Shown: one piece after another, positions 34,110 to 45,139 of the stretch
How positions within the stretch are numbered: the first letter of the stretch is position 1
How the letters are laid out: every line of letters starts with the position of its first letter
NCBI GenBank assembly: GCA_964017065.1
Contig: OZ024788.1
Coordinates: forward strand, 11,904,776-11,968,775
Origin: Haliclona indistincta
Lineage: Eukaryota; Porifera; Demospongiae; Haplosclerida; Chalinidae
DNA: 64,000 nt
Direction: 5' to 3'
The notes under the pieces: generated by a model
What the model was told of the DNA's origin: nothing
Databases searched by the model: none
The model's input: only the letters and a program-made list of their open reading frames with translations
Position numbers and translations under genes: made by a program

Positions 34110-35900
34110 TCCGGTCTCTGGCTCACTAAGAGGTCTGAGAGTTGAGATGGGACTGGGTACCGTGTCTCCTGTGAAAACAAAAAAGGGAATAAGTGAAGGT
34201 TATCACGTGATAGAGCGTCCGCTGCAGTATTCTGCACCCCTGGTACATGCTCTGCCATGTAGTAAAACTGAACAATGCGCTATAAAAATGAATACAGCGG
34301 AGTAGGTGCAGGGCATTCGTGTCGTTGGTCGACCCCAACAGCAGAATCGAGACGACCGCCATGTTATCCGAGTGGAAGCACACCGTCAAGCGGTGCCATT
34401 GACCTCTCCACAAGGCGACCGAGATGACAACTGGTACAAGCTCCTTCACTGCTATATTTACACTGGCCCATGACTGTGGCCATTGCAGCTGAAACCACAT
34501 AGATGGTGGCACCAAACCACCGCAACCAAACGACCCGGATGCATCAGTGTAAACATGAATGGAGGCAACTGGTGCATGCTGAAAAGCATGGTACCGTTCC
34601 AGCGCACCAGGAAATACTCCCACCGGAGAAGGTCCGCCCGGGCTGCCACATCCAGGTGGACGAAACCTGAGGGACATGGTGCCTTCAAGATCGAGAAGAG
34701 GTGTCGCAAGAAGATCCTGCCCTGTCTGATGACCGTAGCTGCATGTGAGAGGTGACCTAGGAGAGATTCGAAGTCTTTGTGTCTTCCTGAGTGCCTTTCC
34801 TGCCACTGTCGCACCAACGAGCGCATGTGGACCAGCTTGTCCCCCAGGAGCCGTAGCTCAAACCTGGAAGTGTCCACAACAATTTCCAGAAAAGTAACCA
34901 TGGTTGCTGGTCCCTCAATCTTATGGGATGCCACCGGAACACCTAGGCGGCTGAGAGTATGGAGGATGAGCTGCAGGGTTGAGGCGTGGACATTCGCCGG
35001 GGGGAAAAGTCATCTAGGCAATGAATGTGAAGGTGTAATCCTGCCTCCAGAAGTGCCCACCCAATAGCATCTGCCACGGCCGTAAAAATCACTGGCGCTG
35101 AGCGCTGACCGAAGGGCAACACTTGATCAACATATACCCAGTTGTCCCAAGTGACACCAAATAGGTGTCGATCTTGGGGATGTAGTGGGACTATCCGGTA
35201 GGCACCCTTCAGATCGATTTTAAGGAGCAGGGTATCTCTTCCAAGTCGAGTGATAAACTGAAGAGCCCTATCCACTGATGAGTAATCCACTGTGCACAAC
35301 GATGAGGGGATGTGATCGTTCACACTGTGACCGTCTGGGTAGGAAAGGTCAACAATCATTCTCCATTGGCCTGATCCTCGTCCTTTAGGAACGAGACCGA
35401 TCGGACTGCAATGAACCGATCTTCATGGGAGTACGCACAGAGGACTTACCATCCTGCCTGCCAATATCTCCTCGTCGATGTAGTTCCGGACAACCTTAGC
35501 ATTGGCCAATGATGATGGATGATTACGGCCGGCTGACCTCAGCCTTGTTCCTGATGACCTATAACCCACATGGAACCCCTCGACAAGCCCGCGCAGGACA
35601 CAAAAAAAATCCCTATCCGGGTGGTGACAAAGGTAGGCAGCTAACACGGAAGTATGAATCGGTGAAGTACAGGCCGGCCAGCTGAAATGATTGGGTGGAG
35701 GTGGGTCTGGAGGGTGGGAGAGGCGGTGAAGGTTGGCCATACGAACATATCCACCGGCCCTGACTCCCAACAAGTACCATGTCAAATGGGAGAGTGGTCC
35801 AACAGATGGATCTGCAGATACAGAGGCACCCAAAAAAGAGCGTTTGTGTACTTATACAACAGGCCAACGCTATAGTACGCACCCTGGGGCATGCCTCCGG
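34040..35900 (-). pseudogene. Reverse transcriptase-RNase H (Y1), frameshifted
   Basis: From 5' to 3': FHVGYRSSGTRLRSAGRNHP (35833-35423), then after a break VDLSYPDGHSVND, KIDLKGAYRIVPLHPQD, YVDQVLPFGQRSAP and HCLDDF (35359-34943), then VTFLEIVVDTSRFELRL and FESLLGHLSHAA (34934-34458), then RNase H VYTDASGSFGCGG, AVKELVPVV, FHSDNMAVVS and AADALSRDN in two further frames. RT keeps LDDF. At least three frameshifts. Overlaps the recombinase start as in Y2. Confidence 0.85.
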
Positions 35901-36085
35901 CATCTCACACTGGCAGGCTTGGAATAACTGTGCCCTCATAATGGGTGATCCAGACGTCTGCGCCAATCGACGATACTGCTCGTACACTGCTTGCTAAACA
36001 CTGATGACCAATACATTTCTTTCACAGAGCACTGCACACAGTGATAATAGTGATATTAAGGACAAAAATTATGTGGTACATGCAG

Positions 36086-36685
36086 TTAACCCTTTAACCC
36101 CTATTGTCGCCTTTTGGCGACATACATACTTCAGACACCATAACTTTATCAAAAAGTGTTAAAATATCCCAAAATTAAGCCAAATTGAAGAATACAAATA
36201 ACCGCCAAAAATTGACCGGTTTTCGGCGCGCCCCCTGCGCTAAACGTTATGGCGACGGCATTTATATGGCTTCAGTGCAAATTTCACAACATTTTAGGAA
36301 ACACAAAATGGCTGCCAAGAAAATTTGGACATTTTATGGCTTCAGGGTGCTCGCAAACACATTTTTTGTGCATTCTCTATGATCTGGGCTACATTTTGCA
36401 CTCACCAAAACCACTGCTATTTGTGTGTACTTTTCAGCAGCCAGCCCCAAAGTACTAACTTTGAGCAAAATTTGACGAGGTCGTCGCACTTTATCGGCTT
36501 CACTTTCGAAGTGGGAGGGGCATATTGACCGACTTGAGTGTGGGCAATTGCGGCTACTCACTGGGGTAAAAGGACGCAAATTTGAGACCAGTAGCACAAA
36601 AGACACACGAGATATTCACGAGAGAAGCGGTCAGCATTTACGAGGTTAAAATTTCAGCTGGATAATTTAGTAATTAAAGGGTTAA
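36086..36685. mobile_element. piggyBac-like MITE nested in Y1
   Basis: TTAA duplications (36086-36089, 36682-36685) flank 592 bp that start CCCTTTAACCCC and end, inverted, CCCTTTAATTAC. TTAA plus CCCTTT termini are the piggyBac hallmark. Not coding for a transposase. It separates gag from RT in Y1. Confidence 0.75.
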
Positions 36686-36868
36686 TGAACTCAAGATACC
36701 ATCAAGCCGTCCAATGACTATAAAATGGTGAGGGACCGTATAGGGTGGTACACAAGTGATCGATACTGACTAACTCAATGGGTAATGAGGTGGGAATTGC
36801 AACGTTCCGAGTAGTACATTTGGTGAGTATATACATAGGCGCCCCGTGACAGCTATAGGGGGAAGTGG

Positions 36869-37887
36869 TTAAGATGAGCTCTGCGACACTCTGGCTCCGC
36901 TGGGGGCATTTGGTCTGGGTCTGGCTGGGGTGTGGCAATCCTTAGCACGATGGGACTGTTGATAACACTTGGAACAAACATGACGGAAGGAACAGCTACC
37001 AGGGTAGACACACGTTCCTTCGTTCCAAGAGGTACATATCCTGCCCATGCTACGCCCAGGCTGTCGTGACGCAGGGGTGGAAGTCCGGATAGTTGATGGT
37101 TGAAGTTGTGCCAGCGCACATTGGGCTGTATTTTGGTCACACTCCTGACATAGTGTACAAAAGGTACCTCCGGACGCAAGCTGACTAAGGATAGTCGCCG
37201 CCTGCAGTTCTGGTTGGAGAGCATTCCTCTGCATGTTGGGATTAATGGCTGCCTGTTGCCTAAATAGGCGATCATATTCAAGCCAGCCCTGTCCTCCATG
37301 TCGCATTGCTTCCCTGACAACCAAGAGACCATATGTAGCCCTCTCGCGTGTCGCCTGATCTGCAGTGAATATGGCTAGATATGTGAGGAAGCAGCAAACC
37401 CAGGAGGGGAGCGAAGGGACCTCACGTACCCTTGGCCTTGACGACACTGTGAGCAAGTGAATCCCGAATCCACCGTGCAGGTCCTCGAAGTGGGACCTGA
37501 CTGCAGCGTTGTCACACATGATGTCTCTCATCTCTACGAATCTTCCCGTCCGGATCTGTTGCACTAGCCGTGCCGGTATTGGCCGCATCGACATTGCCAA
37601 GCTCGTGGCGCCTGACGTTGTTACAGCTGGGAGTAACCATTCGGGGCCCAGGAGGTTCCCCAGTAACTGCTGTGAGGTGGTTGGGGCACCAGACATAGGA
37701 TTGGCTGAGTAACCAGAGGCAGCAGCTCCAGGAAGTGTGGTGGAGATCTGAACCGAGGAAATTGATCCTGGAGGAGGCATGGACCCCAATGGGCTAGGAC
37801 CAACGACAAGAAGAACAGGCAGATGGAACTTGTCGAGAGGCACGGCCAAGGTGCCGCCCAAAGCAGTGGTGCAACAATTGTGACCGA
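36869..37887 (-). CDS. YR-element Gag exon 2 (Y1)
   Basis: An uninterrupted minus-strand frame of at least 330 codons. Blocks: SMPPPGSISS, ARLVQQIRTGRFVEMRDIMC, VREVPSLPSWVCCFLTYLA, HGGQGWLEYDRLFRQQAA, FCTLCQECD, GRICTSWNEGTCVYPGSC with FRHVCSKC, and HRAKDC. The Cys/His blocks look like a CCHC knuckle plus a CCCH-like finger for RNA binding. This is the best preserved gag of the window. The 5' border is a predicted acceptor (TTCGTCAG) that keeps frame with exon 1; an internal start is also possible. Confidence 0.7.
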
Positions 37888-38433
37888 CTGACGAACGCTA
37901 TGGAGTATTGCTCGAGATGTGGACGCGCAAGGACACGGCGCTCTCTGATGGACATATCACATATATAAGCATGTAGTATAAACGGTGTCGATGAATGAAC
38001 AAGCATGTCACAGATACTGTGGATATATCTACCGTACCAAACACACAATGCATGCACACCACTCAAACTCCCCAAGGCCTAACACGGATGTACATTTACC
38101 TCGTGCAGTACACACGTGAGAGCACACATTGCTACCGACCAACAGGCTGGACGAGCGACAACACATCGCAAATAGAACACACAAACACTCTACACTGACT
38201 CCCAAGGCGTGTGAATGGTCACCGTCAGATCAGTAAAGTCTGATCACCACAAATACACAGACACTAGAAAACCATCCCTTCAAAAACACACCATGGATGC
38301 TGAGTGGGTACAGTTCACACACATTAGGCATGACAATGACAAAGACAATACTGTGACAAGATTGGCAAATTGGCCGCGCAATACAAACATGTATGCGTAC
38401 TGTGCTGAGACATGGGACAATCTAGACACATAC

Positions 38434-38824
38434 CTGCATTACTGGATGATAGAGGAACTGGAGGGGGAATGACTGATGAAGTTACTGGAGGCAGGGGTGA
38501 CTGAGATGACCACGTCACCTTAGATGAATGCGCAGGGAGATGCACAGAGGACTGTGCGCTGCTAGTTGAATGGCGGACAGCTGAACTCATCTGATCGTTA
38601 ACAGCCGACCGCACAACTGCAAGGAGGGCTGCCAGGGTCACGTTGCCGACACATTGTGACACCGGAGTAGGCGGAGCGTGAGAAGACGGTGTGGCTGCTA
38701 CCACTGTGGTGGGCTGTAGTGGGGCACCTTGGGAACGAGTGATGTATGGCACGGAGAAAGATCTTGGTGTCGTCCGCGAGCCTCGGGCTCTCCCACGCCT
38801 GCCTCGAGCCATCGTAGGGGACAC
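38434..38824 (-). CDS. YR-element Gag exon 1 (Y1)
   Basis: Starts near MARGRRGRARGSRTTPRS, followed by a Pro/Ser/Thr-rich region with AALLAVVRSAVNDQM as a possible helix. It ends at a strong donor, AATGCAG|GTATGT, leaving one base over. The frame continues past the donor only as unrelated text. A conserved helix (here LAALLAVVRS, in Y2 IDELLGLVRS) links the two elements. Confidence 0.6.
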
Positions 38825-38996
38825 GGATAGGGTGATGGAGACACAAGTTAGAGTGATAGAGACACAACGAGAGTGAACTCAGCTAGCACGTGCACACACT
38901 AGCTCCGCCTACAGGACACCTCCCAATACACTGGGGGAGTGCCCGGTTCATTAACTTCATTTACTCTCCGTATAAATGGAATGAAATGGTTTATAA

Positions 38997-40011
38997 CAGG
39001 GTTCGCATGAGCATTGAAAACCTTGAAAAGTACTTGAATTTAAGAATATTTATTCAAGGCCATGAAAAGACTTAAAAAAGAAATTTTAACCTGGAAAAAT
39101 CTTGATTTTTACGACTCCATTGATTGTAGGTAGGCAACTGACTGGCAAAAAAATAGCTTTGGCTACCTTGGACTCGAGTTTAAGGTGGAGGTGCACTTAG
39201 TTAATATTCAACACCCACGCAACGTGTGTTTTATTAATAACTATTTATAACTTCAGCGATTTACATAACAGTATGGGGGAAATAATACATGAAGCGTCTG
39301 TGGCTGCTATCTCGACTGTCAAGCAATAGATCGACGCGCTTCAAGCGCAGCGGCATGCAGCGCCATCTTGCGCACAGACGTACAGAGCGAATTTCCGTAA
39401 TACGATCTGGATTTTTTGTTAAAGAATTTTTTCTGGTCTAGGTTTGCTGTTTTGCTGCGTTAGCAAAGGAGTGTCGAAAAATCGCTCAGTACGTCTGTGC
39501 GCGCTGGAATTTGTAAGCTGTAAACGAAGTTCTTTCCGGAGCAAGCAAGCCAAACTGGAGATAGCAGCCACAGACCGGTTTATACTGGGCGAGTTCACTG
39601 CTCCACGTTAGCTAACACTTCGTGACTGAAACTTGCTAGAATCGATGTATATCGATAGACAAACACAATGCATACTGGAGCACGCCTGTACAAAATACCA
39701 CTGCTGAAAAATAAAGCTACTTGTATAGTTATGAATCTCATTAAATTGGCGCACCGCCACCTTAAACGCAACTACACGCAGCACAAAGATGCGATCGCCA
39801 GCAACGAGAAACGCAGCAGTGGTAATAATTGGGGGCGTGGCTTGTATCTGCCCACGTCAATTATTTACGCATGTGCGTGTTAATTCTTTACGCGCTTGTA
39901 GCTTTTTGCTACCGCGTTTGCAGTGTTTATGGTCTTGAATTTTGTAATTTTTGACCTGAAAAGGCCTTGAAAAGACCTTGAATTTACTTCTAAAAAATTG
40001 TATGAACCGAG
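38997..40011. mobile_element. hAT-like MITE with nested TTAA element
   Basis: TTATAA direct repeats (38991-38996, 40012-40017) flank ends CAGGGTTCGCATG and, inverted, CTCGGTTCATACA. Subterminal CCTTGAAAAG blocks occur inverted at both ends. A 586-bp TTAA-type element interrupts the interior. Confidence 0.65.
39180..39765. mobile_element. TTAA-flanked MITE
   Basis: TTAA at both ends (39180-39183, 39762-39765). Ends are AAGGTGGAGGTGCAC and, inverted, AAGGTGGCGGTGCGC. 586 bp in total, nested in the hAT-like element. No transposase. Confidence 0.7.
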
Positions 40012-40394
40012 TTATAAGAGTCGAATTTCAGCTGGTAATCTTTGCTGCACGGTTAGCCAGGAGAGATTTTTGGCTAGAAAAATGCGTATCCGATTATTCT
40101 TTGGTATAGAGTATTGTGCAACATTTCAAGCTGCATTATACATTGAGACACACTTGATGATGCATCAGAGCGAGTTTCATGCTACTAGCTAGCATTGCTC
40201 TGTCACGAGATGTAGATAAAAGAAAGTCGCTCATTAATATTCATAAAATCGGCATACCGCCACCTTAACCCCCTCTTGTAATTTCTAGATCTGCCACTGC
40301 CTTCTACTGGTTTACATTGTTGCATGACAAGTGTCTTGCAGACAAGTGTCTTGCAGACAAGTGACAATACATAACATACACTCACTTGTTGCAA
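40012..40394. other. Intron 3 stretch with worn element ends
   Basis: CATACCGCCACCTTAA ends at 40268, a TTAAGGTGG-type terminus; GATCTGCCACTG near 40301 resembles a hAT-type end. Neither has a partner. A 19-bp tandem (ACAAGTGTCTTGCAG) lies at about 40328-40365. Confidence 0.4.
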
Positions 40395-40469
40395 TACATG
40401 TATTGTAGCTGCCATCTTGTAATTTTCTGTTCATCCCTACATAGAGAAGCACTACCGTGCCTCCCTAAT
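40395..40469 (-). mobile_element. Outer-arm terminus, 75-bp remnant
   Basis: Only the last part of an outer arm (TGTAGCTGCCATCTTGTAA...CTCCCTAAT). It directly abuts the next composite element, sharing the bases AT, so one copy inserted at the end of another. Confidence 0.7.
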
Positions 40470-41693
40470 TAGGGAGACACGGTAGTGTCTCCCTATGTAG
40501 GGATGAACGAGAAAACAAGATGGCGGCTACATACAATGTATTAGCGTTCAAGCGCTGATATTTCGCCTGGTGTTGAATTTTAGACGTCTTTAGACACTTA
40601 GATCTGCTCTCTGGCGTTGCCCCATCTTACAGTAGCAAGGAGATTGCTCGAAATTGTTACTAAAGTGACGAACCTGGAAACGGTGAAAATCGAGTTTCGT
40701 CATCTTCGTTTTCTTCTTTCTTCTTTCTTTCTTCTTTCTTCAACTCGCCTAGCGCCTTTACGCGAGCAGTGCCGAGACCAAAACATCCACGAACAGTCGT
40801 GAAATTCTCCTGGCATGTGCCTTTTGAGCTTTGTTTTTAGCGTAACGGTGATCTAAGTTCCGCGATTTCTCGATCGTGATCCATTGTCAGCTTAGTGTTA
40901 GACGCCATTATTGTGATTGCGCAATACGCACGTGACCAAGCAATGGGTAGCGCACGTGACCAAGCAGCTAAAGTATCGCTGCGCCGTGTGGATCACTATC
41001 ACGGAGAACACACCCGGCATTTGTCTGGAGTCTTCAAAGAACGGTAAGCTCGTGTAGGATCGCCATTCTGCACTTGCCAGATAATTATAAATGCCATATA
41101 GGTCTACAAACAAGTGTGGGCGGGGCTCGTATGCACTGCATGCATGCGTAGGCGACCAGGCAGACCTGATACGTACAGCTTAACTACAAGTTTAAGAAAA
41201 GCCATCAGCAACAGGAATACTAAACTAATGGTGGAAACAAAGACTTCTCCGTACATGCATGATATTGAACTGCACTTCACTAAAAAGAAAAAAAGACACA
41301 AACAAGAAATTAAAAAGATTTCTATCGAAATCAAAAGGATGTAGTGATGAAGAAATCTACCACTGGTTCACAATGTAAACCAACAAGGAACAAGCATAGA
41401 ATGGTAACACGATTGACTTGCTAACAGACCATAGATCCCTACATCAGTGGCTGTACATAAGATCAATATTTTGTCACAAGCTGAATTCTATTCAAAGTGT
41501 CAGTAAACAGTAAATAGCTTAACTAGCCATAGTCTGGCCACAGCAGCCACTGATGTAGGGATCTATGGTCTGTTAGCAAGTCAATCGTGTTACCATTCTA
41601 TGCTTGTTCCTTGTTGGTTTACATTGTGAACCAGTGGTAGATTTCTTCATCACTACATCCTTTTGATTTCGATAGAAATCTTTTTAATTTCTT
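40468..41693 (+). mobile_element. Composite foldback element, half copy (arm + core)
   Basis: Hairpin start ATTAGGGAGACACGG, AAGATGGCGGC near 40517, outer arm to 41303 with ATTGCGCAAT near 40916 and two CACGTGACC boxes. Core 41304-41693, whose arms share CATAGAATGG/CCATTCTATG and GTTCACAATG/CATTGTGAAC. Arm sequence (CCCGGCATTTGTCTGG) groups it with 13.9 and 56.9 kb. Confidence 0.87.
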
Positions 41694-43066
41694 GTTTGTG
41701 TCTTTATACTATGTAACTGGGATTGACTATGGGTCACATGCACCAATTACCACTGTACATTAGCTTGCATGCTATCTGTCTTGCGCCGGAAGTGTCCGAG
41801 AGAAGATGTCGCTGCCTCGAGAGAACATTCTGTTGTGATAGGTGGGATGAAGTGGATATAGTAGTGTGTTGTTACAGTCACTGGCAGGCACGTGCACCTT
41901 ACTATATAGTGTTTGATGCTCTTTCTGAGTCTTGTGTGTTGTGATACATGAAGTTTGCATGTTCTTTGTTGTTCTTCGGAGACTTTATGGGTGTCTAGCC
42001 ACATGGTAGTCAACCTCACAGCCCCAAGTGTAGCTTCTGTTCATTACTGGTTCAATTGCTCATGGAACTGAAGTGCATTTAGGTAGCAAAGCTGCTTCTC
42101 TGTTGCTTGATTCATTGTGTAACATGTGTATTTACCAAGATCTGTTAGTGGGCGCATAACGCCTTTCTGTCATTGCTTGTATGGGCTTTAAAGCATTTAT
42201 AATTATTGTAGGATAAGCATGTAGAGATGGAACTGGATAGTTAAGAACTTAGTGCAAGATTTTAAACTCGATTTATAAACATGAATATTGTACTCATTTC
42301 ATCATGATAGAATGGGTCAATGGAAGATTCTTCATCAGCAGGATTGTCTGAGAGAGACGAAGATATATTCAGATGTTCATTGTTTTTGTTCCTCGTTGTT
42401 TTCATTGTTGTATTCTATTCTCTATGATGATCTACAATGGTTTATACATTGATAAACAACATTGCATTGGTAAAAGAAATGGGTGGGTGGATAGGTGGAT
42501 AGATAGGTGGGCTTCGTGAATAGATAGCTAGGTATACGTAGATAGATAGGTGGATAGATAGGTGGGTGGGATCAAGTGGATAGGTAGGTGGATAGATAGG
42601 TGGGTGGGATATCAAGTGGATAGGTGGGGCTTCGTGCAGACTTCCAGCGCAATGCAGATAGCACGCAATAATGACTATGATATGAATAATTCTCTTTGAT
42701 ATAATGAGGTATCCAAATTCGCGTATTTACCTGTACATGGGCGGGTGTAAAAAACATGGCGCCACCGCGCACTAGACAGCATACTAAGCGCCGTTTATCA
42801 CGCTATTTGTATGTTCTGCGCCGTTTCGGGTAGCTTGCTGGTACGACAGTGCTATTTTTCCTCCAGGTAAGTCAAAATCATAGTTTAAACCGGTTATAAA
42901 CCTCGGTTTTCGGTGCTTATGTGAATTTGGATTCCTCGGGCTTCGCCCTCGGTATCCAAATTCCCATATACACCTCTACCTTGGTGTATAACCTACATTT
43001 ACTTGCTCGTAGCCCATGGTACAAGTTTTTATACTCATTACAATACAGTTGTTTTGTATAATGTAG
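41694..43066. other. Intron 3 end, low-complexity and hairpins
   Basis: A GGATAGGTGG/GATAGATAGG low-complexity tract lies at 42480-42625. GAATTTGGATTCC and GGTATCCAAATTC form a hairpin (42922-42963) around CGGGCTTCGCCC. A short ATG frame (42758) followed by a strong donor CTCCAG|GTAAGT at 42867 could be a non-coding or alternative first exon; not called as a gene. Confidence 0.4.
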
Positions 43067-43163
43067 GACAATAGTATTCGGACTTTAGCTACTTGTTCGG
43101 TCAGAAACTTTCTCTTAACCTGGGAGAAGAAGACTGATGGTACAGTATTCCAATTCTTGTCGG
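43067..43163 (+). CDS. Host gene exon 4
   Basis: Acceptor TATAATGTAG at 43066 and a consensus donor CGG|GTAAGT after 43163. The 97-nt exon starts on a codon boundary as exon 3 requires and leaves one base (G). It encodes DNSIRTLATCSVRNFLLTWE then KKTDGTVFQFLS. Found only by looking for the phase missing between exon 3 and exon 6. Y2 is inserted 400 bp downstream in the next intron. Confidence 0.7.
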
Positions 43164-43221
43164 GTAAGTCAATGTGAATAAAGTTAACAAAAACTAAAAC
43201 TTTTAAGGTTACGGGATACTT

Positions 43222-43520
43222 ACGCCCATGCACAGAAAAAAGAAATGTGATAGTTAATAGTGTTGTGTGTATTGCTGTAGTCGAAAAAAGCTTTACTTTT
43301 CCTGTCAAGAACTTTTCTCTGAGTGAAGAGTTCTTTGCAAAAGACTTGGCCAGGCACGTTGACAGAGAAGCTGACGAGGCGCACGAAGCAACAAAGTGAC
43401 TTCGCGATCAAGAATTTTGAGATGGGCTCACTGCAGCTTGGCTAGACTTGGTTTACAGGTAAACAGCTTAGTTATCTAGTGACTGACGTAGAGCTTTTGT
43501 CGATATCAGTTTTGGTTGCA
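43222..43520 (+). repeat. Inverted repeat flanking Y2, left arm
   Basis: CGGGATACTTAC, TTACTTTTCCTGTCAA, GCAAAAGAC and GGTTGCAAAGTTAT occur in this order and again, inverted, at 49147-49395. Identity is moderate. A 39-codon open stretch with an acceptor-like GTAG (43281) lies inside and ends at a TGA (43397); it could be an alternative exon but is more likely chance. Confidence 0.6.
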
Positions 43521-43562
43521 AAGTTATGGGCACTTAACGATCTTCGCAGCCGCAGCTGAGAG

Positions 43563-43905
43563 CCCGTAACCACCATCGTGGAGGGGGTTGGGTTGGTAAA
43601 GCCGCGAGGGACACTCCCCAGTGCCAAGCTATAAACACATAACACATACTCTGCCCAAAGGGGCGAGACGCCAAACACAATCATCCTGCCTACGCAGGGG
43701 ACGCCAAACACAATCATCCTGCCTACGCAGGGGACGCCAACCACACGTAACCGCGCTGGCATGGAGGAGTGCAGACGCCCCTCTCGTAAGCTGGATACCG
43801 ACTCCGGCATCCGAGCACACAGAGCTCTACCTATCTGGGGGAGTGTATGTCGGCCGTCGACATCAATGCCCAGACACTCCCCCAGCCCCCCAAGGGGGAT
43901 ACCTC
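43563..43905 (-). repeat. 3' terminal block of Y2 with hairpin and 33-bp repeats
   Basis: GACGCCAAACACAATC units start at 43667, 43700 and 43733 (33-bp period). A 51-bp imperfect palindrome (43835-43885) has 12-bp stems, CTGGGGGAGTGT and ACACTCCCCCAG. ACTCCCCCAG also occurs at the 5' end near 49066-49075. Split terminal repeats of this kind serve circle formation and recombination in Ngaro-type elements. Confidence 0.7.
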
Positions 43906-44059
43906 CCTATCAATAATTCCCTTTTTGCATTCATCACCGCTCTACTCCTGTCATTACTCTGAATATAAAAAACACAGGTAATACACACTGATAATAATGA
44001 ACCGTCTAAACTGCAGTAGACGAAATGAAACAACAACAACATGCGTAACACAATACAAA

Positions 44060-45139
44060 TCAAACATGAACAGTGTCAGCGAATGTCCCACAGTCCATTG
44101 TTTGCTTCGGTGAATTATTGTGATGTGCTTGGAAGTGGGAGACTTGTGTGGGGGTCAGAGGCCCATTGCACTCCAATAGTCGGGCACTAGATGCAGCCAA
44201 GGCATGGGCGGGTGTTCGGATATATCTGAGGAAAGCGGAAGAATGCCAGCGACTGAGAGTTTGTATGAGTGAGTCCTCCGGCCCTGCCGCTGCTGCAGCT
44301 GTGGTGGCGCCGATTCGAAAGCTGTGCCCTCGCAGACCAGATGTGTCGACTCCAGCTGCACCCAAAGCTTCCCGGAGATGCTGCATGAGCTTGTCTTTGG
44401 ACAAGGGCGAGCCATTCTGGAATAGAAACAGTGGCCCCTGTCCTTGTCCACGCTGAGCAAGGTATCCGAGCAAGGCAGCGACAGGGCAAATTGCGTGTCC
44501 TGTACTGCCTAGGTGGACTGTGACTCCATTGCCAAATGGGTCCGATTTTGAACGACGTAGGCGGATAGAGATCAGGGACGGTGTGTGGTGCGAGTCAACA
44601 GATACATCCCGAAAACTTAGCATTTCCTGAGTATACACATTCCAAGATGAGCAAGTAAATTTGCCGGCTCTCAAAAAACCGAAGAATCCTGTGCAACACG
44701 CTGCCCACAGCATGGTCGCGTCAGCTTGGCTAATGTCTGTAGGGTGGGACCAGGCCGCATGGAGCAAACCGAGAATCTCGGGAGTGATTGGGCGTCGCGC
44801 CTGCCGAGGAGATGTTGAGATAACACGGTGTATGCCACGTAGGACGTAATCCAACACCGGGAATGATCTGATTTGGGGGTCTGGTAATCCACAAGCGATT
44901 TGCATGAAGCGGATCCCACTAAGGTATGTCCGTATAGATTGATAAGATAGGTTAGACTGAGCAAGGTAGGTAACAAAACGAACAACAGTTTCTTGAGACA
45001 CGGGCAGAGGGGAGAGGTTTAACTGACCACAAAAGGTTATGTAGCAATGAGAGGCAGAGCGATAGAGGGCTAATGTGGATGGGGCAAGGGAGTTGACAAA
45101 GTAGCTGTGAACAGCGTGGTCCAACGCGGGGATCCCCAA
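44060..45139 (-). CDS. Tyrosine recombinase (Y2)
   Basis: A 359-codon frame. N-terminal SAM-like part includes LAPSTLALYRSASHCYITFC and YQSIRTYLSGIRFMQI. Catalytic blocks: SIRLRRSKSDPFGNGVT (first Arg region), GHSFRIGATTAAAAAG (HxxR) and SRWHSSAFLRYI (W and nucleophile Tyr). Length and motif order match recombinases of DIRS/Ngaro elements, which replace the DDE integrase. It overlaps the RT frame by 70 nt. No disabling change was seen. Confidence 0.88.
   Translation of the reverse strand: MGIPALDHAVHSYFVNSLAPSTLALYRSASHCYITFCGQLNLSPLPVSQETVVRFVTYLAQSNLSYQSIRTYLSGIRFMQIACGLPDPQIRSFPVLDYVLRGIHRVISTSPRQARRPITPEILGLLHAAWSHPTDISQADATMLWAACCTGFFGFLRAGKFTCSSWNVYTQEMLSFRDVSVDSHHTPSLISIRLRRSKSDPFGNGVTVHLGSTGHAICPVAALLGYLAQRGQGQGPLFLFQNGSPLSKDKLMQHLREALGAAGVDTSGLRGHSFRIGATTAAAAAGPEDSLIQTLSRWHSSAFLRYIRTPAHALAASSARLLECNGPLTPTQVSHFQAHHNNSPKQTMDCGTFADTVHV

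Noticed and set aside
43282..43397. Additional host exon (VEKSFTFPVKNFSL...) after exon 4
   Set aside because: Entry phase fits but the stretch ends in a stop, its donor options fit exon 5 poorly, and it lies in one arm of an inverted repeat whose other arm is not open.
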